From Agrilutibacter niabensis (GTDB lineage Bacteria; Pseudomonadota; Gammaproteobacteria; Xanthomonadales; Xanthomonadaceae), in the NCBI RefSeq assembly GCF_042657165.1, contig NZ_JBHSNJ010000012.1, forward strand, positions 620,001-684,000: a DNA stretch of 64,000 bases, written 5' to 3'. The notes below the pieces were generated by a model that saw only the letters and a list, made by a program, of their open reading frames with translations, was not told the DNA's origin and searched no databases. Positions 1 through 8,772 of this stretch are shown here, in pieces (the first letter of the stretch is position 1; each line of letters starts with the position of its first letter). The translations under genes were made by a program, and so were the position numbers.

Positions 1-383
1 CGTACGCGGGCCGGGTCGGCCTGTGCGTACACGCGCAGCAGCAGCGGCTCTCCCGCAGGGACCGGCTCGGCATCGATCGCGGTGATGTGCAAACCGGTGA
101 GCTGCATCTGCGCCGCAATCAGGCTGGCCAGCCCCGCACCGCCTAGCAGCAGGCAGAGGAGCAGGGCGGGATTGTTGTTGTAGTTCAGGGCGCCCACGCC
201 CATGCCGGCCAGCAGCGCCGAATAGAACAGGCCAAAACGGGTGGGTAGCACGTAGACACGGCGGCGATCGATGCCGACCGGCAGTGTTTCCGGCGTGCGC
301 GGACGGGTCAGGCTCAGCGCGAGGGCGCGAAGCCGGCGCCAACGGGCTGGCCTGGTGCCGTCGGGGTCTGAAAGCGTGAACAT
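1..383 (-). CDS. DUF58 domain protein, N-terminal part (runs off the window)
   Basis: About 127 residues are visible from an ATG at 381-383, and the frame stays open to base 1. After a basic N-terminus comes the conserved RRRVYVLPTRFG segment. It is followed by two hydrophobic segments around the characteristic GALNYNNNPA motif, which marks the membrane-anchored start of DUF58 proteins. The VWA-like part expected downstream lies outside the window. It follows the MoxR ATPase gene on the same strand with a 29-base gap, the usual moxR-DUF58 pairing. These pairs are thought to act in chaperone or envelope functions, but the substrate cannot be told from sequence. The family call is firm; function is inference. 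Confidence 0.9.
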   Translation of the reverse strand, partial: MFTLSDPDGTRPARWRRLRALALSLTRPRTPETLPVGIDRRRVYVLPTRFGLFYSALLAGMGVGALNYNNNPALLLCLLLGGAGLASLIAAQMQLTGLHITAIDAEPVPAGEPLLLRVYAQADPARV

Positions 384-412
384 GGCCTGGCCGGGAGCTC
401 GCAGGTCCGGCT

Positions 413-1366
<954 letters not shown>

Positions 1367-1415
1367 TTCGTCCTCCTCACCAGTCTTGGCAGTGTAGCGG
1401 GGTTGTTCTCCTTCC

Positions 1416-3287
1416 ATGCGCGATGAAACGATCCATGCCGGGCAGGAGCCCGGCCCGGCACGACGCGGCTTCTGGGTCCTGTGGTCCGCCGTGCTGCTGC
1501 TCAAGCTCGTCGTCGCCGCGCGATTGCCGCTGTTCGTCGACGAAGCCTTTTATTGGCAGGAAGGGCGCCATCTGGCCGCCGCCTATTCCGACCTGCCCGG
1601 ACTGACGGCATGGCTGACGCGCCTGGGGGTCGCCCTGGGCGGCGAATATGCCTTTGCCCTGCGTGCCCCGTTCCTCTTCCTGGCCGCGCTGGTGCCGTTG
1701 CTGGTGGTGCGGATAACCGCCCGCGAATTCGGCGAACGCTATGCCTGGCAGGCGGGTTGTTTCGCATTGTTGCTGCCGCTGGCGGGTACCCTGGGCCTGC
1801 TCGCATTGCCCGACGCGATCCTGGCATTGGCAACGCTGCTATGTGCCGACGCGGGCGCAAGGCTGTTGCGTGAAGTGAACGCCGCGGCCGCGCTGGAACT
1901 CGCCCTGGGCCTCACGCTGGGGGCGCTGAGTCACTACCGCTTCATAGCCGTGATCGGCGTCGGCTTCATCGCATTGCTGTTGCTGCCCGACGGTCGCCGA
2001 GCGCTGCGCGACGTGCGCGTGTGGACCGCGATCGCCCTGGGCGCGTCGGCCTGGGTGCCATTGCTGGCATGGAATCTCGACAATGCCGACGCCGGCCTGC
2101 GCTTCCAGTTGGTGGAACGCCATCCGTGGGCCTTCCATGCAGACGGCATCGCGTTCATCGCCATACAGGCGCTGATGGTGACGCCGCTGCTGTTCGTGGC
2201 ACTGATGCATGCGAGTTGGCGCGGCCGGAATGGAGTGATGCCTGCCTCGCGCTACTTCGCGCTATTGGGCGGATTGGTGGTCCTGGGCTTCTTCGCGCTC
2301 GGGTTCTTTGCCGATACCGAGCGGGTGAGCTTCCACTGGCCGCTGCCGGGTTACCTCGCCCTGTTGCCGCTGCTGCCCGCGCTGCTGTCGCGTTGGCCGC
2401 GCTGGCTGCGGGCGGCAACGTGGCTGCTCGCGGGACTCGGCCTGCTGGCGATGCTTGCGTTCTACACCGCACTGTCGATGCCGCAAGTGCGTGCGCGCAG
2501 CGCGGCGGACAAGTTCTATCAGTCCAACTTCGCCGGTTGGGATGATCTCGCCGAGGCCACGCGGCGGCGACTCGATCAGATGCCGCAAGGCACGCGCATT
2601 CTTGCCGACAGCTTCAAGGTGGGGGCCGAACTCGGGTTCTCCCTGGGAGAACCGGACATCCCGGTGCTCGACCATCCGCTCAACCACAAGCACGGCCGCG
2701 CACCGCAGCTGCGCTTGTGGGGGTTGCAGTACGACGGCGGCCGTGACTGGTCGAAGTCTCCGGCGCTGCTGGTGGTCGGGATCACCGAGGTTTCCTACAA
2801 GGACCTGCTGCGCCGCTACCACGCGCTGTGCGGGATGGTGGGCCCGCTGCCACCGCCCCAGGTACTCAACATCGATCACGGCCGGCAGCGCTTCGCGCTG
2901 TTTGCACTGGAATCAAGCCGCGAAGGCGCGTGCACGACGCCGGCAATGGTGTGGATCGACGTGCCCGTGGGCGGCGCGTCGGTGGGGCGGGAATTCGATT
3001 TGCGCGGCTGGGCATTCAAGGACGGCGTGGGGTTGGCTGGAATCGACGTGCTGCTTGACGGGCAGGCTGTCGCTACCGCGCAGTACGGTCGAAGCTACCC
3101 CGACCTGCAAAGGGCTTGGCCGGAAACCAACGATCCGCAGCACCCGAACGTCGGGTTCAGCGCCGCGGTCGATTTGCGCGACAGGACAGACGTGAAAGCC
3201 GGCCGTCACTGGCTCGGACTGCGGCTGCATGGCCGCGACGGAAGCGTCGAGGAGTGGTCCGAGCAGCCGATCGACATCGCGGAATGA
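1416..3287 (+). CDS. ArnT/PMT-like membrane glycosyltransferase with a C-terminal soluble domain
   Basis: A 623-residue polytopic membrane protein. The FVDEAFYW motif near residues 40-47 is the acidic catalytic signature of the first periplasmic loop in GT-83/PMT-type enzymes, which use lipid-linked sugar donors. About ten hydrophobic segments fill residues 18 to 370. From about residue 510 the chain is soluble and contains a GREFDLRGWAFKDG stretch followed by VLLDGQAV. This looks like an accessory beta-sandwich domain appended to the glycosyltransferase. The acceptor could be lipid A, an exopolysaccharide or a protein; nothing nearby decides. It starts 49 bases from the divergent moxR and converges with maf. 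Confidence 0.8.
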   Translation: MRDETIHAGQEPGPARRGFWVLWSAVLLLKLVVAARLPLFVDEAFYWQEGRHLAAAYSDLPGLTAWLTRLGVALGGEYAFALRAPFLFLAALVPLLVVRITAREFGERYAWQAGCFALLLPLAGTLGLLALPDAILALATLLCADAGARLLREVNAAAALELALGLTLGALSHYRFIAVIGVGFIALLLLPDGRRALRDVRVWTAIALGASAWVPLLAWNLDNADAGLRFQLVERHPWAFHADGIAFIAIQALMVTPLLFVALMHASWRGRNGVMPASRYFALLGGLVVLGFFALGFFADTERVSFHWPLPGYLALLPLLPALLSRWPRWLRAATWLLAGLGLLAMLAFYTALSMPQVRARSAADKFYQSNFAGWDDLAEATRRRLDQMPQGTRILADSFKVGAELGFSLGEPDIPVLDHPLNHKHGRAPQLRLWGLQYDGGRDWSKSPALLVVGITEVSYKDLLRRYHALCGMVGPLPPPQVLNIDHGRQRFALFALESSREGACTTPAMVWIDVPVGGASVGREFDLRGWAFKDGVGLAGIDVLLDGQAVATAQYGRSYPDLQRAWPETNDPQHPNVGFSAAVDLRDRTDVKAGRHWLGLRLHGRDGSVEEWSEQPIDIAE

Positions 3288-3302
3288 AACCGCAACGGTT
3301 CA

Positions 3303-3893
3303 CTAGGGCAGCACGAACCCGGCTTCGCGCAGGAGCCGCGCCGTAAGGATGAGCGGCAGTCCGATCAGGGCTGTCGGGTCAGTGGACTTGATGGCATCGA
3401 ACAACGTGATTCCCAGGCCTTCGGACTTGAAGCTGCCGGCACAATCGAACGGCTCTTCCGCGTCGACATAGCGTTCGATTTCCGCGAGCGAGAGCGGACG
3501 AAACTGCACGCTGGTCGTATCGGTCGCCACCCTTGCGGCATCGCCTTCGCGCTGCACGCAGACCGCGGTCCGGAACTGCACTTCGCGGCCCGACATGGCC
3601 CCCAGTTGTGCAATCGCTCCATCGCGGCCTCCGGGCTTGCCCAGTGCTTGACCGTCGAGCTCGGCGACCTGGTCAGAACCGATCACGAATGCTCCCGGCG
3701 CGCGGTGCGCGATCACCCTGGCCTTGGCGATCGCGAGCCTTTCCGCGACGGCCAGTGGACTTTCGCCAGGTTGCGGGCGCTCGTCGACTTCCGGCCGGGC
3801 GGTGTCGAACGGCAGCCGCAGCCTCGCCAGCAGCTCCCGGCGGTAAACCGAAGTGGAGGCGAGGATCAGGCGCGGCGCATTCGCGAGCGGCAT
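3303..3893 (-). CDS. yceF: Maf-family nucleotide pyrophosphatase, YceF type
   Basis: A 196-residue Maf/HAM1-fold protein, the usual length. The N-terminal LILASTSVYRRELLARL, then EVDERPQPGESP, and FVIGSDQVAELDGQALGKPG with the catalytic Asp, are diagnostic. EGLGITLFDAIKSTDPTALIGLP near the end is typical of the YceF branch, which hydrolyses 7-methyl-GTP, rather than YhdE, which acts on dTTP/UTP. In E. coli yceF lies beside yceD-rpmF; here it is divergent from yceD with one small gene in between. Its start is 2 bases after that gene's stop, so the two are probably cotranscribed. Confidence 0.9.
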   Translation of the reverse strand: MPLANAPRLILASTSVYRRELLARLRLPFDTARPEVDERPQPGESPLAVAERLAIAKARVIAHRAPGAFVIGSDQVAELDGQALGKPGGRDGAIAQLGAMSGREVQFRTAVCVQREGDAARVATDTTSVQFRPLSLAEIERYVDAEEPFDCAGSFKSEGLGITLFDAIKSTDPTALIGLPLILTARLLREAGFVLP

Positions 3894-3895
3894 GT

Positions 3896-4267
3896 TCAGG
3901 CCAGGGGGGCGCGGGCCTGGGCGATCCTGGCCAGCTGGGCCTCGATCCGGCCACGGGCGGCATCGATGGAGGTCCGGACCTCGGCCAGTTGCGCCAGGCT
4001 GGCGTCACGGCCATGGTCGCGCAGCCACAGCCGCTGGCGGAGCATTTCACGCATGGCATCGCCCACCGGATCCGGCCCTTGTTCGCCGGCGACGGCCGCG
4101 ATTTCGGCGCGGGCCGTACGCAGGCGCGCCTCCAGTGCGTCGGCGGCGTCCAGCAGCTCCCGCACGGCGCGGGCGCGGCGACGGGGTCCTTGCTGCCGCA
4201 GGAGGGTCACCAGCAGGGTCACGGCGCCCGCCGCGGCCAGGGTCCAGATCAATGTGGAAGGGGTCAC
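3896..4267 (-). CDS. Small single-pass membrane protein with helical tail
   Basis: I do not recognise this 123-residue protein. Residues 5-23 form one membrane helix (LIWTLAAAGAVTLLV). The rest is charged, alanine- and arginine-rich and probably helical or coiled coil. I chose the GTG at 4265-4267. The upstream ATG at 4372 would add a proline- and arginine-rich leader with no hydrophobic character, and it would read into the yceD promoter region on the other strand. The gene sits 2 bases upstream of maf, so the two form a small operon. No function is proposed. Confidence 0.6.
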   Translation of the reverse strand: MTPSTLIWTLAAAGAVTLLVTLLRQQGPRRRARAVRELLDAADALEARLRTARAEIAAVAGEQGPDPVGDAMREMLRQRLWLRDHGRDASLAQLAEVRTSIDAARGRIEAQLARIAQARAPLA

Positions 4268-4385
4268 GGCGCCGGTTGCGTGTCGAGGGCCTGCAGTCTG
4301 AACCGACCGGCCCCGTCTAGACAATTCTGGACACGGCCCAGGGCGCGCCGGGCCGCAAACGCCCGCCACCACAAGGTTTTACGGT

Positions 4386-4415
4386 TTGACACGGGGCCGC
4401 CCGGACCTCTAACAT
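4386..4415 (+). promoter_or_regulatory. Sigma-70 promoter of the yceD-rpmF-fab block
   Basis: A perfect -35 TTGACA at 4386-4391 is followed 18 bases later by TAACAT at 4410-4415. The predicted start of transcription is near 4422, only about four bases before the yceD ATG at 4426. This is the clearest vegetative promoter in the window and predicts an almost leaderless message. Confidence 0.75.
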
Positions 4416-4425
4416 CCCGCGTCTT

Positions 4426-4968
4426 ATGTCAGCTGGCGCGCCATCCGAGCGGGTACCCGAGTTCCTGGACGCCTGGCGGATGGTTGCGGCACGGCGGGGA
4501 GTCGAAGGACGCCTGCCGCTGTCGTCGCTGACACGGCTGGAAGGCAGCCTGCTCGATACCGAAGGTGACGTGCGTTTCGCGCTCGATTTCGACCGCGATT
4601 CCCTGCAGGTGCCCTACGTGGAGCTGAGAATCGAAGCCGAGTTGCCGCTGGAGTGCCAGCGCAGCATGGAGCGGTTCCTCCTTCCGGTGCAGATCGTGCA
4701 GCGGCTCGGTCTTATCCGCGATGAAGCGGAAGAGGCTGCGCTGCCGCCGGGGTACGAACCGCTGCTGGTGCCGGAAGATGGCGAGTTGCGGACTGCCGAG
4801 CTGGTCGAGGACGAACTCATCCTCGTCGTGCCGGTGGTGCCGGTGAAGCCCGGCAGCGAGGCGGTGGAGCGCGACTGGCCGGCCACGCAGGTTGAACAGG
4901 AACCAGCAGGTTCGAGCCGCGCAAACCCGTTCGCAGTGCTCTCGGCGCTGAAGAAGTCGGACAAGTAA
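4426..4968 (+). CDS. yceD: YceD / DUF177 protein, 23S rRNA accumulation factor
   Basis: A 180-residue DUF177 protein. The N-terminal VPEFLDAWRMVAARRGVEGRLPL, the central LELxCQR-like stretch (PLECQRSMERFLLPVQ), and the ending NPFAVLSALKK are hallmarks of the family. YceD is conserved beside rpmF and is required for normal 23S rRNA levels in several organisms. There is no Shine-Dalgarno sequence; the -10 box ends 10 bases before the ATG, so translation probably begins on a near-leaderless transcript. rpmF follows 29 bases downstream. Confidence 0.92.
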   Translation: MSAGAPSERVPEFLDAWRMVAARRGVEGRLPLSSLTRLEGSLLDTEGDVRFALDFDRDSLQVPYVELRIEAELPLECQRSMERFLLPVQIVQRLGLIRDEAEEAALPPGYEPLLVPEDGELRTAELVEDELILVVPVVPVKPGSEAVERDWPATQVEQEPAGSSRANPFAVLSALKKSDK

Positions 4969-4997
4969 ATTTTCACAGCTTTATCTGGAGCAAGACC

Positions 4998-5192
4998 ATG
5001 GCAGTTCAGAAGTCCCGCGTTACCCCGTCCAAGCGTGGCATGCGCCGTGCGCACGATGCGCTGACGGCCAAGCAGCTGGCCACCGACCCGACCACGGGCG
5101 AGACCCACCTGCGCCATCACGTCACCGCCGACGGCTACTACCGCGGCAAGAAGGTCATCGACACCAAGTCGAAGGTCGCTGACGAAGAGTGA
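4998..5192 (+). CDS. rpmF: 50S ribosomal protein L32
   Basis: A 64-residue L32 with the standard opening MAVQKSRVTPSKRGMRRAHD and the LxHHVTADGYYRGKKVI core. It lacks the zinc-binding cysteines found in some L32 proteins, so it is the zinc-independent form. GGAGCAAG lies upstream of the ATG. It follows yceD, as in most proteobacteria. In E. coli plsX comes next before fabH; here the next gene is fabH, after 238 bases containing two hairpins. Confidence 0.97.
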   Translation: MAVQKSRVTPSKRGMRRAHDALTAKQLATDPTTGETHLRHHVTADGYYRGKKVIDTKSKVADEE

Positions 5193-5219
5193 TTATTCCG
5201 GCGCGTGCGCCGGAATAAT
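5192..5219. terminator. Perfect 13-bp hairpin overlapping the rpmF stop
   Basis: ATTATTCCGGCGC at 5192-5204 is exactly complementary to 5207-5219, with a 2-base centre. The stem begins at the last base of the rpmF stop codon. There is no following U-tract, so this could be a weak terminator, an RNA 3-prime-end stabiliser or an attenuation point between rpmF and fabH. Confidence 0.6.
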
Positions 5220-5261
5220 GCCCGCCGTTCGACCGGTCCTGAGTGGTCGTGCAACGTCGGG

Positions 5262-5294
5262 GCGAAGCGGGCGCTCTGTGCGCCCGTTCGCGTT
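5262..5294 (+). terminator. Second hairpin between rpmF and fabH
   Basis: GCGAA, a bulged G and CGGGCGC (5262-5274) pair with GCGCCCG-TTCGC (5280-5291), giving 12 base pairs, a one-base bulge and a 5-base loop. A short GTTT follows. It is a likely partial terminator that separates L32 expression from the fatty acid genes. The rest of the gap, to about 5430, shows no recognised element. Confidence 0.5.
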
Positions 5295-5430
5295 TGTGCG
5301 GTGCGCCAACCCGCGTCGAAGCGAGTAGCATTCCGGGTTTGGTTCCGGTCTGACCGGCGCCCTGAGTCCGTCGGCTGGAACGGGAGCGCATTCGGTGCAG
5401 TCCCCCAGCCGCTCCACGAATGAGACAGGC

Positions 5431-6411
5431 ATGACCCAGCAAGTGTTCGCGCGTATCGCAGGTACCGGCAGCTATCTGCCGGAAAGAGTGCTCACCAACG
5501 ACGACCTGGCCAAGCTCGTCGATACCAGCGACGAATGGATCGCGGCGCGGACGGGCATCCGCAAGCGCCACATCGCCGCGGAAGGTGAGACCACCAGCGA
5601 CCTGGGCTACCACGCCGCAATGCGCGCGCTCGAGGCCGCAGGCGTCGATGCCAAGGAACTCGACCTCATCGTGGTCGGCACCACCACGCCCGACCTGATC
5701 TTCCCGTCCACCGCGTGCCTCATCCAGCACCGCCTCGGGGCGGACGGTTGCCCCGCGTTCGACGTCAACGCCGCCTGTTCGGGCTTCGTCTACGCGCTGA
5801 CGGTCGCGGACAAGTTCATCCGCTCGGGCGCAGCAAAGACGGCATTGGTGATCGGCGCCGAAACCCTGACCCGCATGGTGGACTGGAGCGATCGGACCAC
5901 ATGCGTACTGTTCGGCGATGGCGCGGGCGCGGTCGTGCTCAAGGCCGATGCCGAAACGGGAATTCTCAGCACACACATGCACGCCGACGGCGGCAAGAAG
6001 GAGCTGCTCTGGAATCCGGTCGGCGTGTCGGTCGGCTTCAAGCCGGGCGAGGAGAATGCCGGCGTGCGCATCCACATGAGCGGCAACGACGTGTTCAAGC
6101 ACGCGGTCAAGGCGCTCGATTCCGTGGTTGAGGAAACGCTGGAAGCCAATGGCCTGGATCGCCACGACATCGACTGGCTGATTCCGCACCAGGCCAACCT
6201 GCGCATCATCGAGGCCACGGCCAAGCGCCTGGACATGCCGATGGAGCGCGTCGTCGTCACCGTGGACAAGCATGGCAACACCTCGTCGGGCTCCGTGCCG
6301 CTGGCGCTGGATGAAGCAGTGCGCTCCGGCAAGGTGCAGCGCGGCCAACTGGTGCTGCTGGAGGCCTTCGGGGGCGGTTTCACCTGGGGCTCGGCGCTGC
6401 TGCGCTATTGA
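5431..6411 (+). CDS. fabH: Beta-ketoacyl-ACP synthase III
   Basis: A 326-residue KAS III that condenses acetyl-CoA with malonyl-ACP to start each fatty acid chain. The Cys-His-Asn triad is visible: Cys116 in DVNAACSGF, His253 in LIPHQANLR and Asn283 in KHGNTSSGS. I chose the ATG at 5431 (MTQQVFARIAGTGSYLP), which matches where FabH proteins begin; the frame stays open 12 codons further upstream but without FabH-like sequence. It leads the fabH-fabD-fabG-acpP-fabF cluster. plsX, which normally precedes fabH, is not present. Confidence 0.97.
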   Translation: MTQQVFARIAGTGSYLPERVLTNDDLAKLVDTSDEWIAARTGIRKRHIAAEGETTSDLGYHAAMRALEAAGVDAKELDLIVVGTTTPDLIFPSTACLIQHRLGADGCPAFDVNAACSGFVYALTVADKFIRSGAAKTALVIGAETLTRMVDWSDRTTCVLFGDGAGAVVLKADAETGILSTHMHADGGKKELLWNPVGVSVGFKPGEENAGVRIHMSGNDVFKHAVKALDSVVEETLEANGLDRHDIDWLIPHQANLRIIEATAKRLDMPMERVVVTVDKHGNTSSGSVPLALDEAVRSGKVQRGQLVLLEAFGGGFTWGSALLRY

Positions 6412-6519
6412 GTACGGCGTCGCGGAGTAGACTTCCGCGGCCGCCTTGCATACGCACAGGTACAGACGGATGGACGGCTTCGCCCGTATGATGCCGCCTC
6501 TTTTTTGAAGGGAACCGCC

Positions 6520-7467
6520 GTGACGGAGCCTTCGCAACTTGCATTCGTGTTTCCCGGACAGGGCTCGCAATCGCTGGGCATGCTGGCGGAGCTGGCTGGC
6601 CAGCACGCACTGGTCCGCGAGACCTTCGCCGAAGCCAGCGAAGGCGCCGGCGCCGACCTGTGGTCGCTGTCGCAGAGTGGCCCCGAAGACGAGCTCAACC
6701 GCACCGAATTCACCCAGCCCGCGCTGCTTGCCGCAGGCGTTGCGGTGTGGCGTGCCTGGCAGCGGCAGGGTGGCGCGCAGCCCGCGGTACTCGCGGGGCA
6801 CAGCCTTGGTGAATACACCGCTCTGGTTGCCGCTGGCGCGCTGTCGCTGCATGAAGGTGCGCGCCTTGTTCGCCTGCGCGGCCAGCTGATGCAGGAGGCA
6901 GCGCCTGCCGGAACCGGTGCGATGGCCGCCGTGCTCGGCGCCGAAGACGAACTGGTGCTGGAAGTCTGCAAGGCTGCATCGGGCGACGAGATCGTCGTTC
7001 CCGCGAACTTCAATTCGCCAGGCCAGATCGTGATCGGCGGCCATGCCGCCGCCGTCGACAAGGCGCTGGCGATGCTGGGCGAGCGCGGCGTGCGCAAGGC
7101 CGTGAAGCTCGCGGTCAGCGTGCCTTCGCATACCCCGCTGATGCGCGAAGCCGCCAACCGTCTCGCCGAAGCGATGAATGGCCTGCACTGGCGCGCACCG
7201 AAACTGCCGATCGTGCAGAACGTGGATGCCGAGGTGCACGAGGGCATCGACTCGATCCGTGGCGCGCTCGTGCGCCAGCTCTACCTGCCCGTGCAGTGGA
7301 CCGGTTGCGTGCAGGCGCTGTCGGCGCGCGGCATCAGCCGCGTTGCCGAGTGCGGCCCCGGCAAAGTGCTGGCGGGCCTCATCAAGCGCATTGATAAATC
7401 GCTCGACGCACGCGCGCTGGGCACGAGCGGAGAATTTGAATCCGCATTGACGGAGTGGAAAGCATGA
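6520..7467 (+). CDS. fabD: Malonyl-CoA:ACP transacylase
   Basis: A 315-residue enzyme that moves malonyl from CoA to ACP. It has the N-terminal FVFPGQGSQSLGML motif, the nucleophile Ser95 in GHSLGE, and His204 in VPSHTPLM. The start is the GTG at 6520, preceded by GAAGGGA about 7 bases upstream; the TTG at 6505 lies upstream of that ribosome site and is rejected. Its stop overlaps the fabG ATG by four bases (ATGA), which implies translational coupling. Confidence 0.97.
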   Translation: MTEPSQLAFVFPGQGSQSLGMLAELAGQHALVRETFAEASEGAGADLWSLSQSGPEDELNRTEFTQPALLAAGVAVWRAWQRQGGAQPAVLAGHSLGEYTALVAAGALSLHEGARLVRLRGQLMQEAAPAGTGAMAAVLGAEDELVLEVCKAASGDEIVVPANFNSPGQIVIGGHAAAVDKALAMLGERGVRKAVKLAVSVPSHTPLMREAANRLAEAMNGLHWRAPKLPIVQNVDAEVHEGIDSIRGALVRQLYLPVQWTGCVQALSARGISRVAECGPGKVLAGLIKRIDKSLDARALGTSGEFESALTEWKA

Positions 7468-8210
7468 GCAATCTCCCGCTGTCGGGCGAAGTCGCGCTGG
7501 TGACTGGCGCCAGCCGTGGCATCGGTGCCGCGATCGCCGATGAACTCGCCGCACAGGGCGCGACCGTGATCGGCACCGCGACATCGGAAGCCGGCGCCCA
7601 GGCCATCGCCGGCCGGCTTGCCGCCAGCGGCGGCCATGGCCGCGTGCTGGATGTCGCCAATGCCGAATCCATCGAAAGCCTGCTCGACGGGATCGCCAAG
7701 GACATCGGTCCGATCTCGATCCTGGTCAACAACGCCGGCATCACCCGCGACAACCTGCTGATGCGGATGAAGGACGAGGATTGGCAGGCCATCCTCGATA
7801 CCAACCTCACCAGCGTCTATCGCACTTCCAAGGCGGTCATGCGGGCGATGATGAAGGCACGCAAGGGCCGCATCATCAACATCGCATCGGTGGTCGGAGT
7901 GACCGGCAACGCCGGCCAGACCAATTACGCCGCGGCGAAGGCGGGCATCATTGCTTTCAGCAAGTCGCTGGCCAAGGAAATCGGTTCGCGCGGGGTCACT
8001 GTCAACGTGGTCGCGCCCGGTTACATTGCAACCGACATGACCAAGGATCTTCCGGAAGACGCCAAGCAGGCGCTGATGAACCAGATCGCCCTGGGACGCC
8101 TGGGTGAGCCTGCCGACATCGCCCGTGCGGTAGCCTTCCTCGCCGGTCCCGCTGCCGCATACATCACCGGCGAGACCCTGCACGTCAACGGCGGCATGTA
8201 CATGCCTTAA
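7464..8210 (+). CDS. fabG: 3-oxoacyl-ACP reductase
   Basis: A 248-residue short-chain dehydrogenase for the NADPH-dependent first reduction in each elongation cycle. It shows the cofactor motif TGASRGIG (residues 14-21), NNAG at 89-92, and the catalytic Ser142, Tyr155 and Lys159 in the SVVGVTGNAGQTNYAAAK region. The C-terminal ITGETLHVNGGMYMP is typical of FabG. The start at 7464 overlaps the fabD stop and has GGAGTGGA upstream. Confidence 0.97.
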   Translation: MSNLPLSGEVALVTGASRGIGAAIADELAAQGATVIGTATSEAGAQAIAGRLAASGGHGRVLDVANAESIESLLDGIAKDIGPISILVNNAGITRDNLLMRMKDEDWQAILDTNLTSVYRTSKAVMRAMMKARKGRIINIASVVGVTGNAGQTNYAAAKAGIIAFSKSLAKEIGSRGVTVNVVAPGYIATDMTKDLPEDAKQALMNQIALGRLGEPADIARAVAFLAGPAAAYITGETLHVNGGMYMP

Positions 8211-8343
8211 CGGCTGGCTTCAACGGGTTGCCCATGTAACCGTAACCAGTTGAAGCAAAAGGGTTTTCGTGTGCTTCGCGAACGCCCGTGATTCATTTAG
8301 ACTATTCCATCGAATTTCCCGATCCCGGGAGGAGTGAGACCCA

Positions 8344-8583
8344 ATGAGCAGCATCGAAGAGCGCGTCAAGAAGATCGTCGTCGAACAACTCGGCGTGAAG
8401 GAAGAAGAAGTCACCAATAACGCTTCGTTCGTCGACGACCTCGGCGCGGACTCGCTCGACACCGTCGAGCTGGTGATGGCGCTCGAGGAAGAATTCGAGT
8501 GCGAGATTCCGGACGAGGAAGCCGAGAAGATCACCTCGGTGCAGCAGGCCATCGACTACATCAAGGCGCACGTCAAGGCCTGA
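8344..8583 (+). CDS. acpP: Acyl carrier protein
   Basis: A 79-residue acidic four-helix carrier protein. Ser37 in GADSLDTVELV is the 4-prime-phosphopantetheine site. GGGAGGAG lies about 10 bases upstream of the ATG, one of the strongest ribosome sites here and fitting for an abundant protein. The 133-base gap after fabG contains TTTAGACT at 8296-8303, a possible -10 of a separate acpP promoter. A strong terminator follows the gene. Confidence 0.97.
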   Translation: MSSIEERVKKIVVEQLGVKEEEVTNNASFVDDLGADSLDTVELVMALEEEFECEIPDEEAEKITSVQQAIDYIKAHVKA

Positions 8584-8663
8584 TGTGTCGCGGGGTCCGG
8601 CCTGGCCGGGCTCCGGCGTTAGCCGTATCGACCACGTCGCTGCCGGCAATCGCAAAACCAGAC

Positions 8664-8692
8664 CGGGGCCGCTTTCGCGGCCCCGCGTTTTT
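8664..8692 (+). terminator. Rho-independent terminator after acpP
   Basis: CGGGGCCGC (8664-8672), loop TTTC, GCGGCCCCG (8677-8685), then CGTTTTT. This canonical 9-bp GC stem with a U-tract probably releases most short acpP transcripts before fabF. Confidence 0.85.
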
Positions 8693-8772
8693 GAGCCGTG
8701 GATTTCACGCTCCGCGGCCCCGAAGTTCGCAATCCTGCCGGTTGCAATCCGGCGCAGTGTTCGGAGTGTTCC

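Noticed and set aside
5155..7584. An 809-codon minus-strand open frame across fabH and fabD
   Set aside because: Both plus-strand genes carry complete catalytic motifs; the antisense protein has none.
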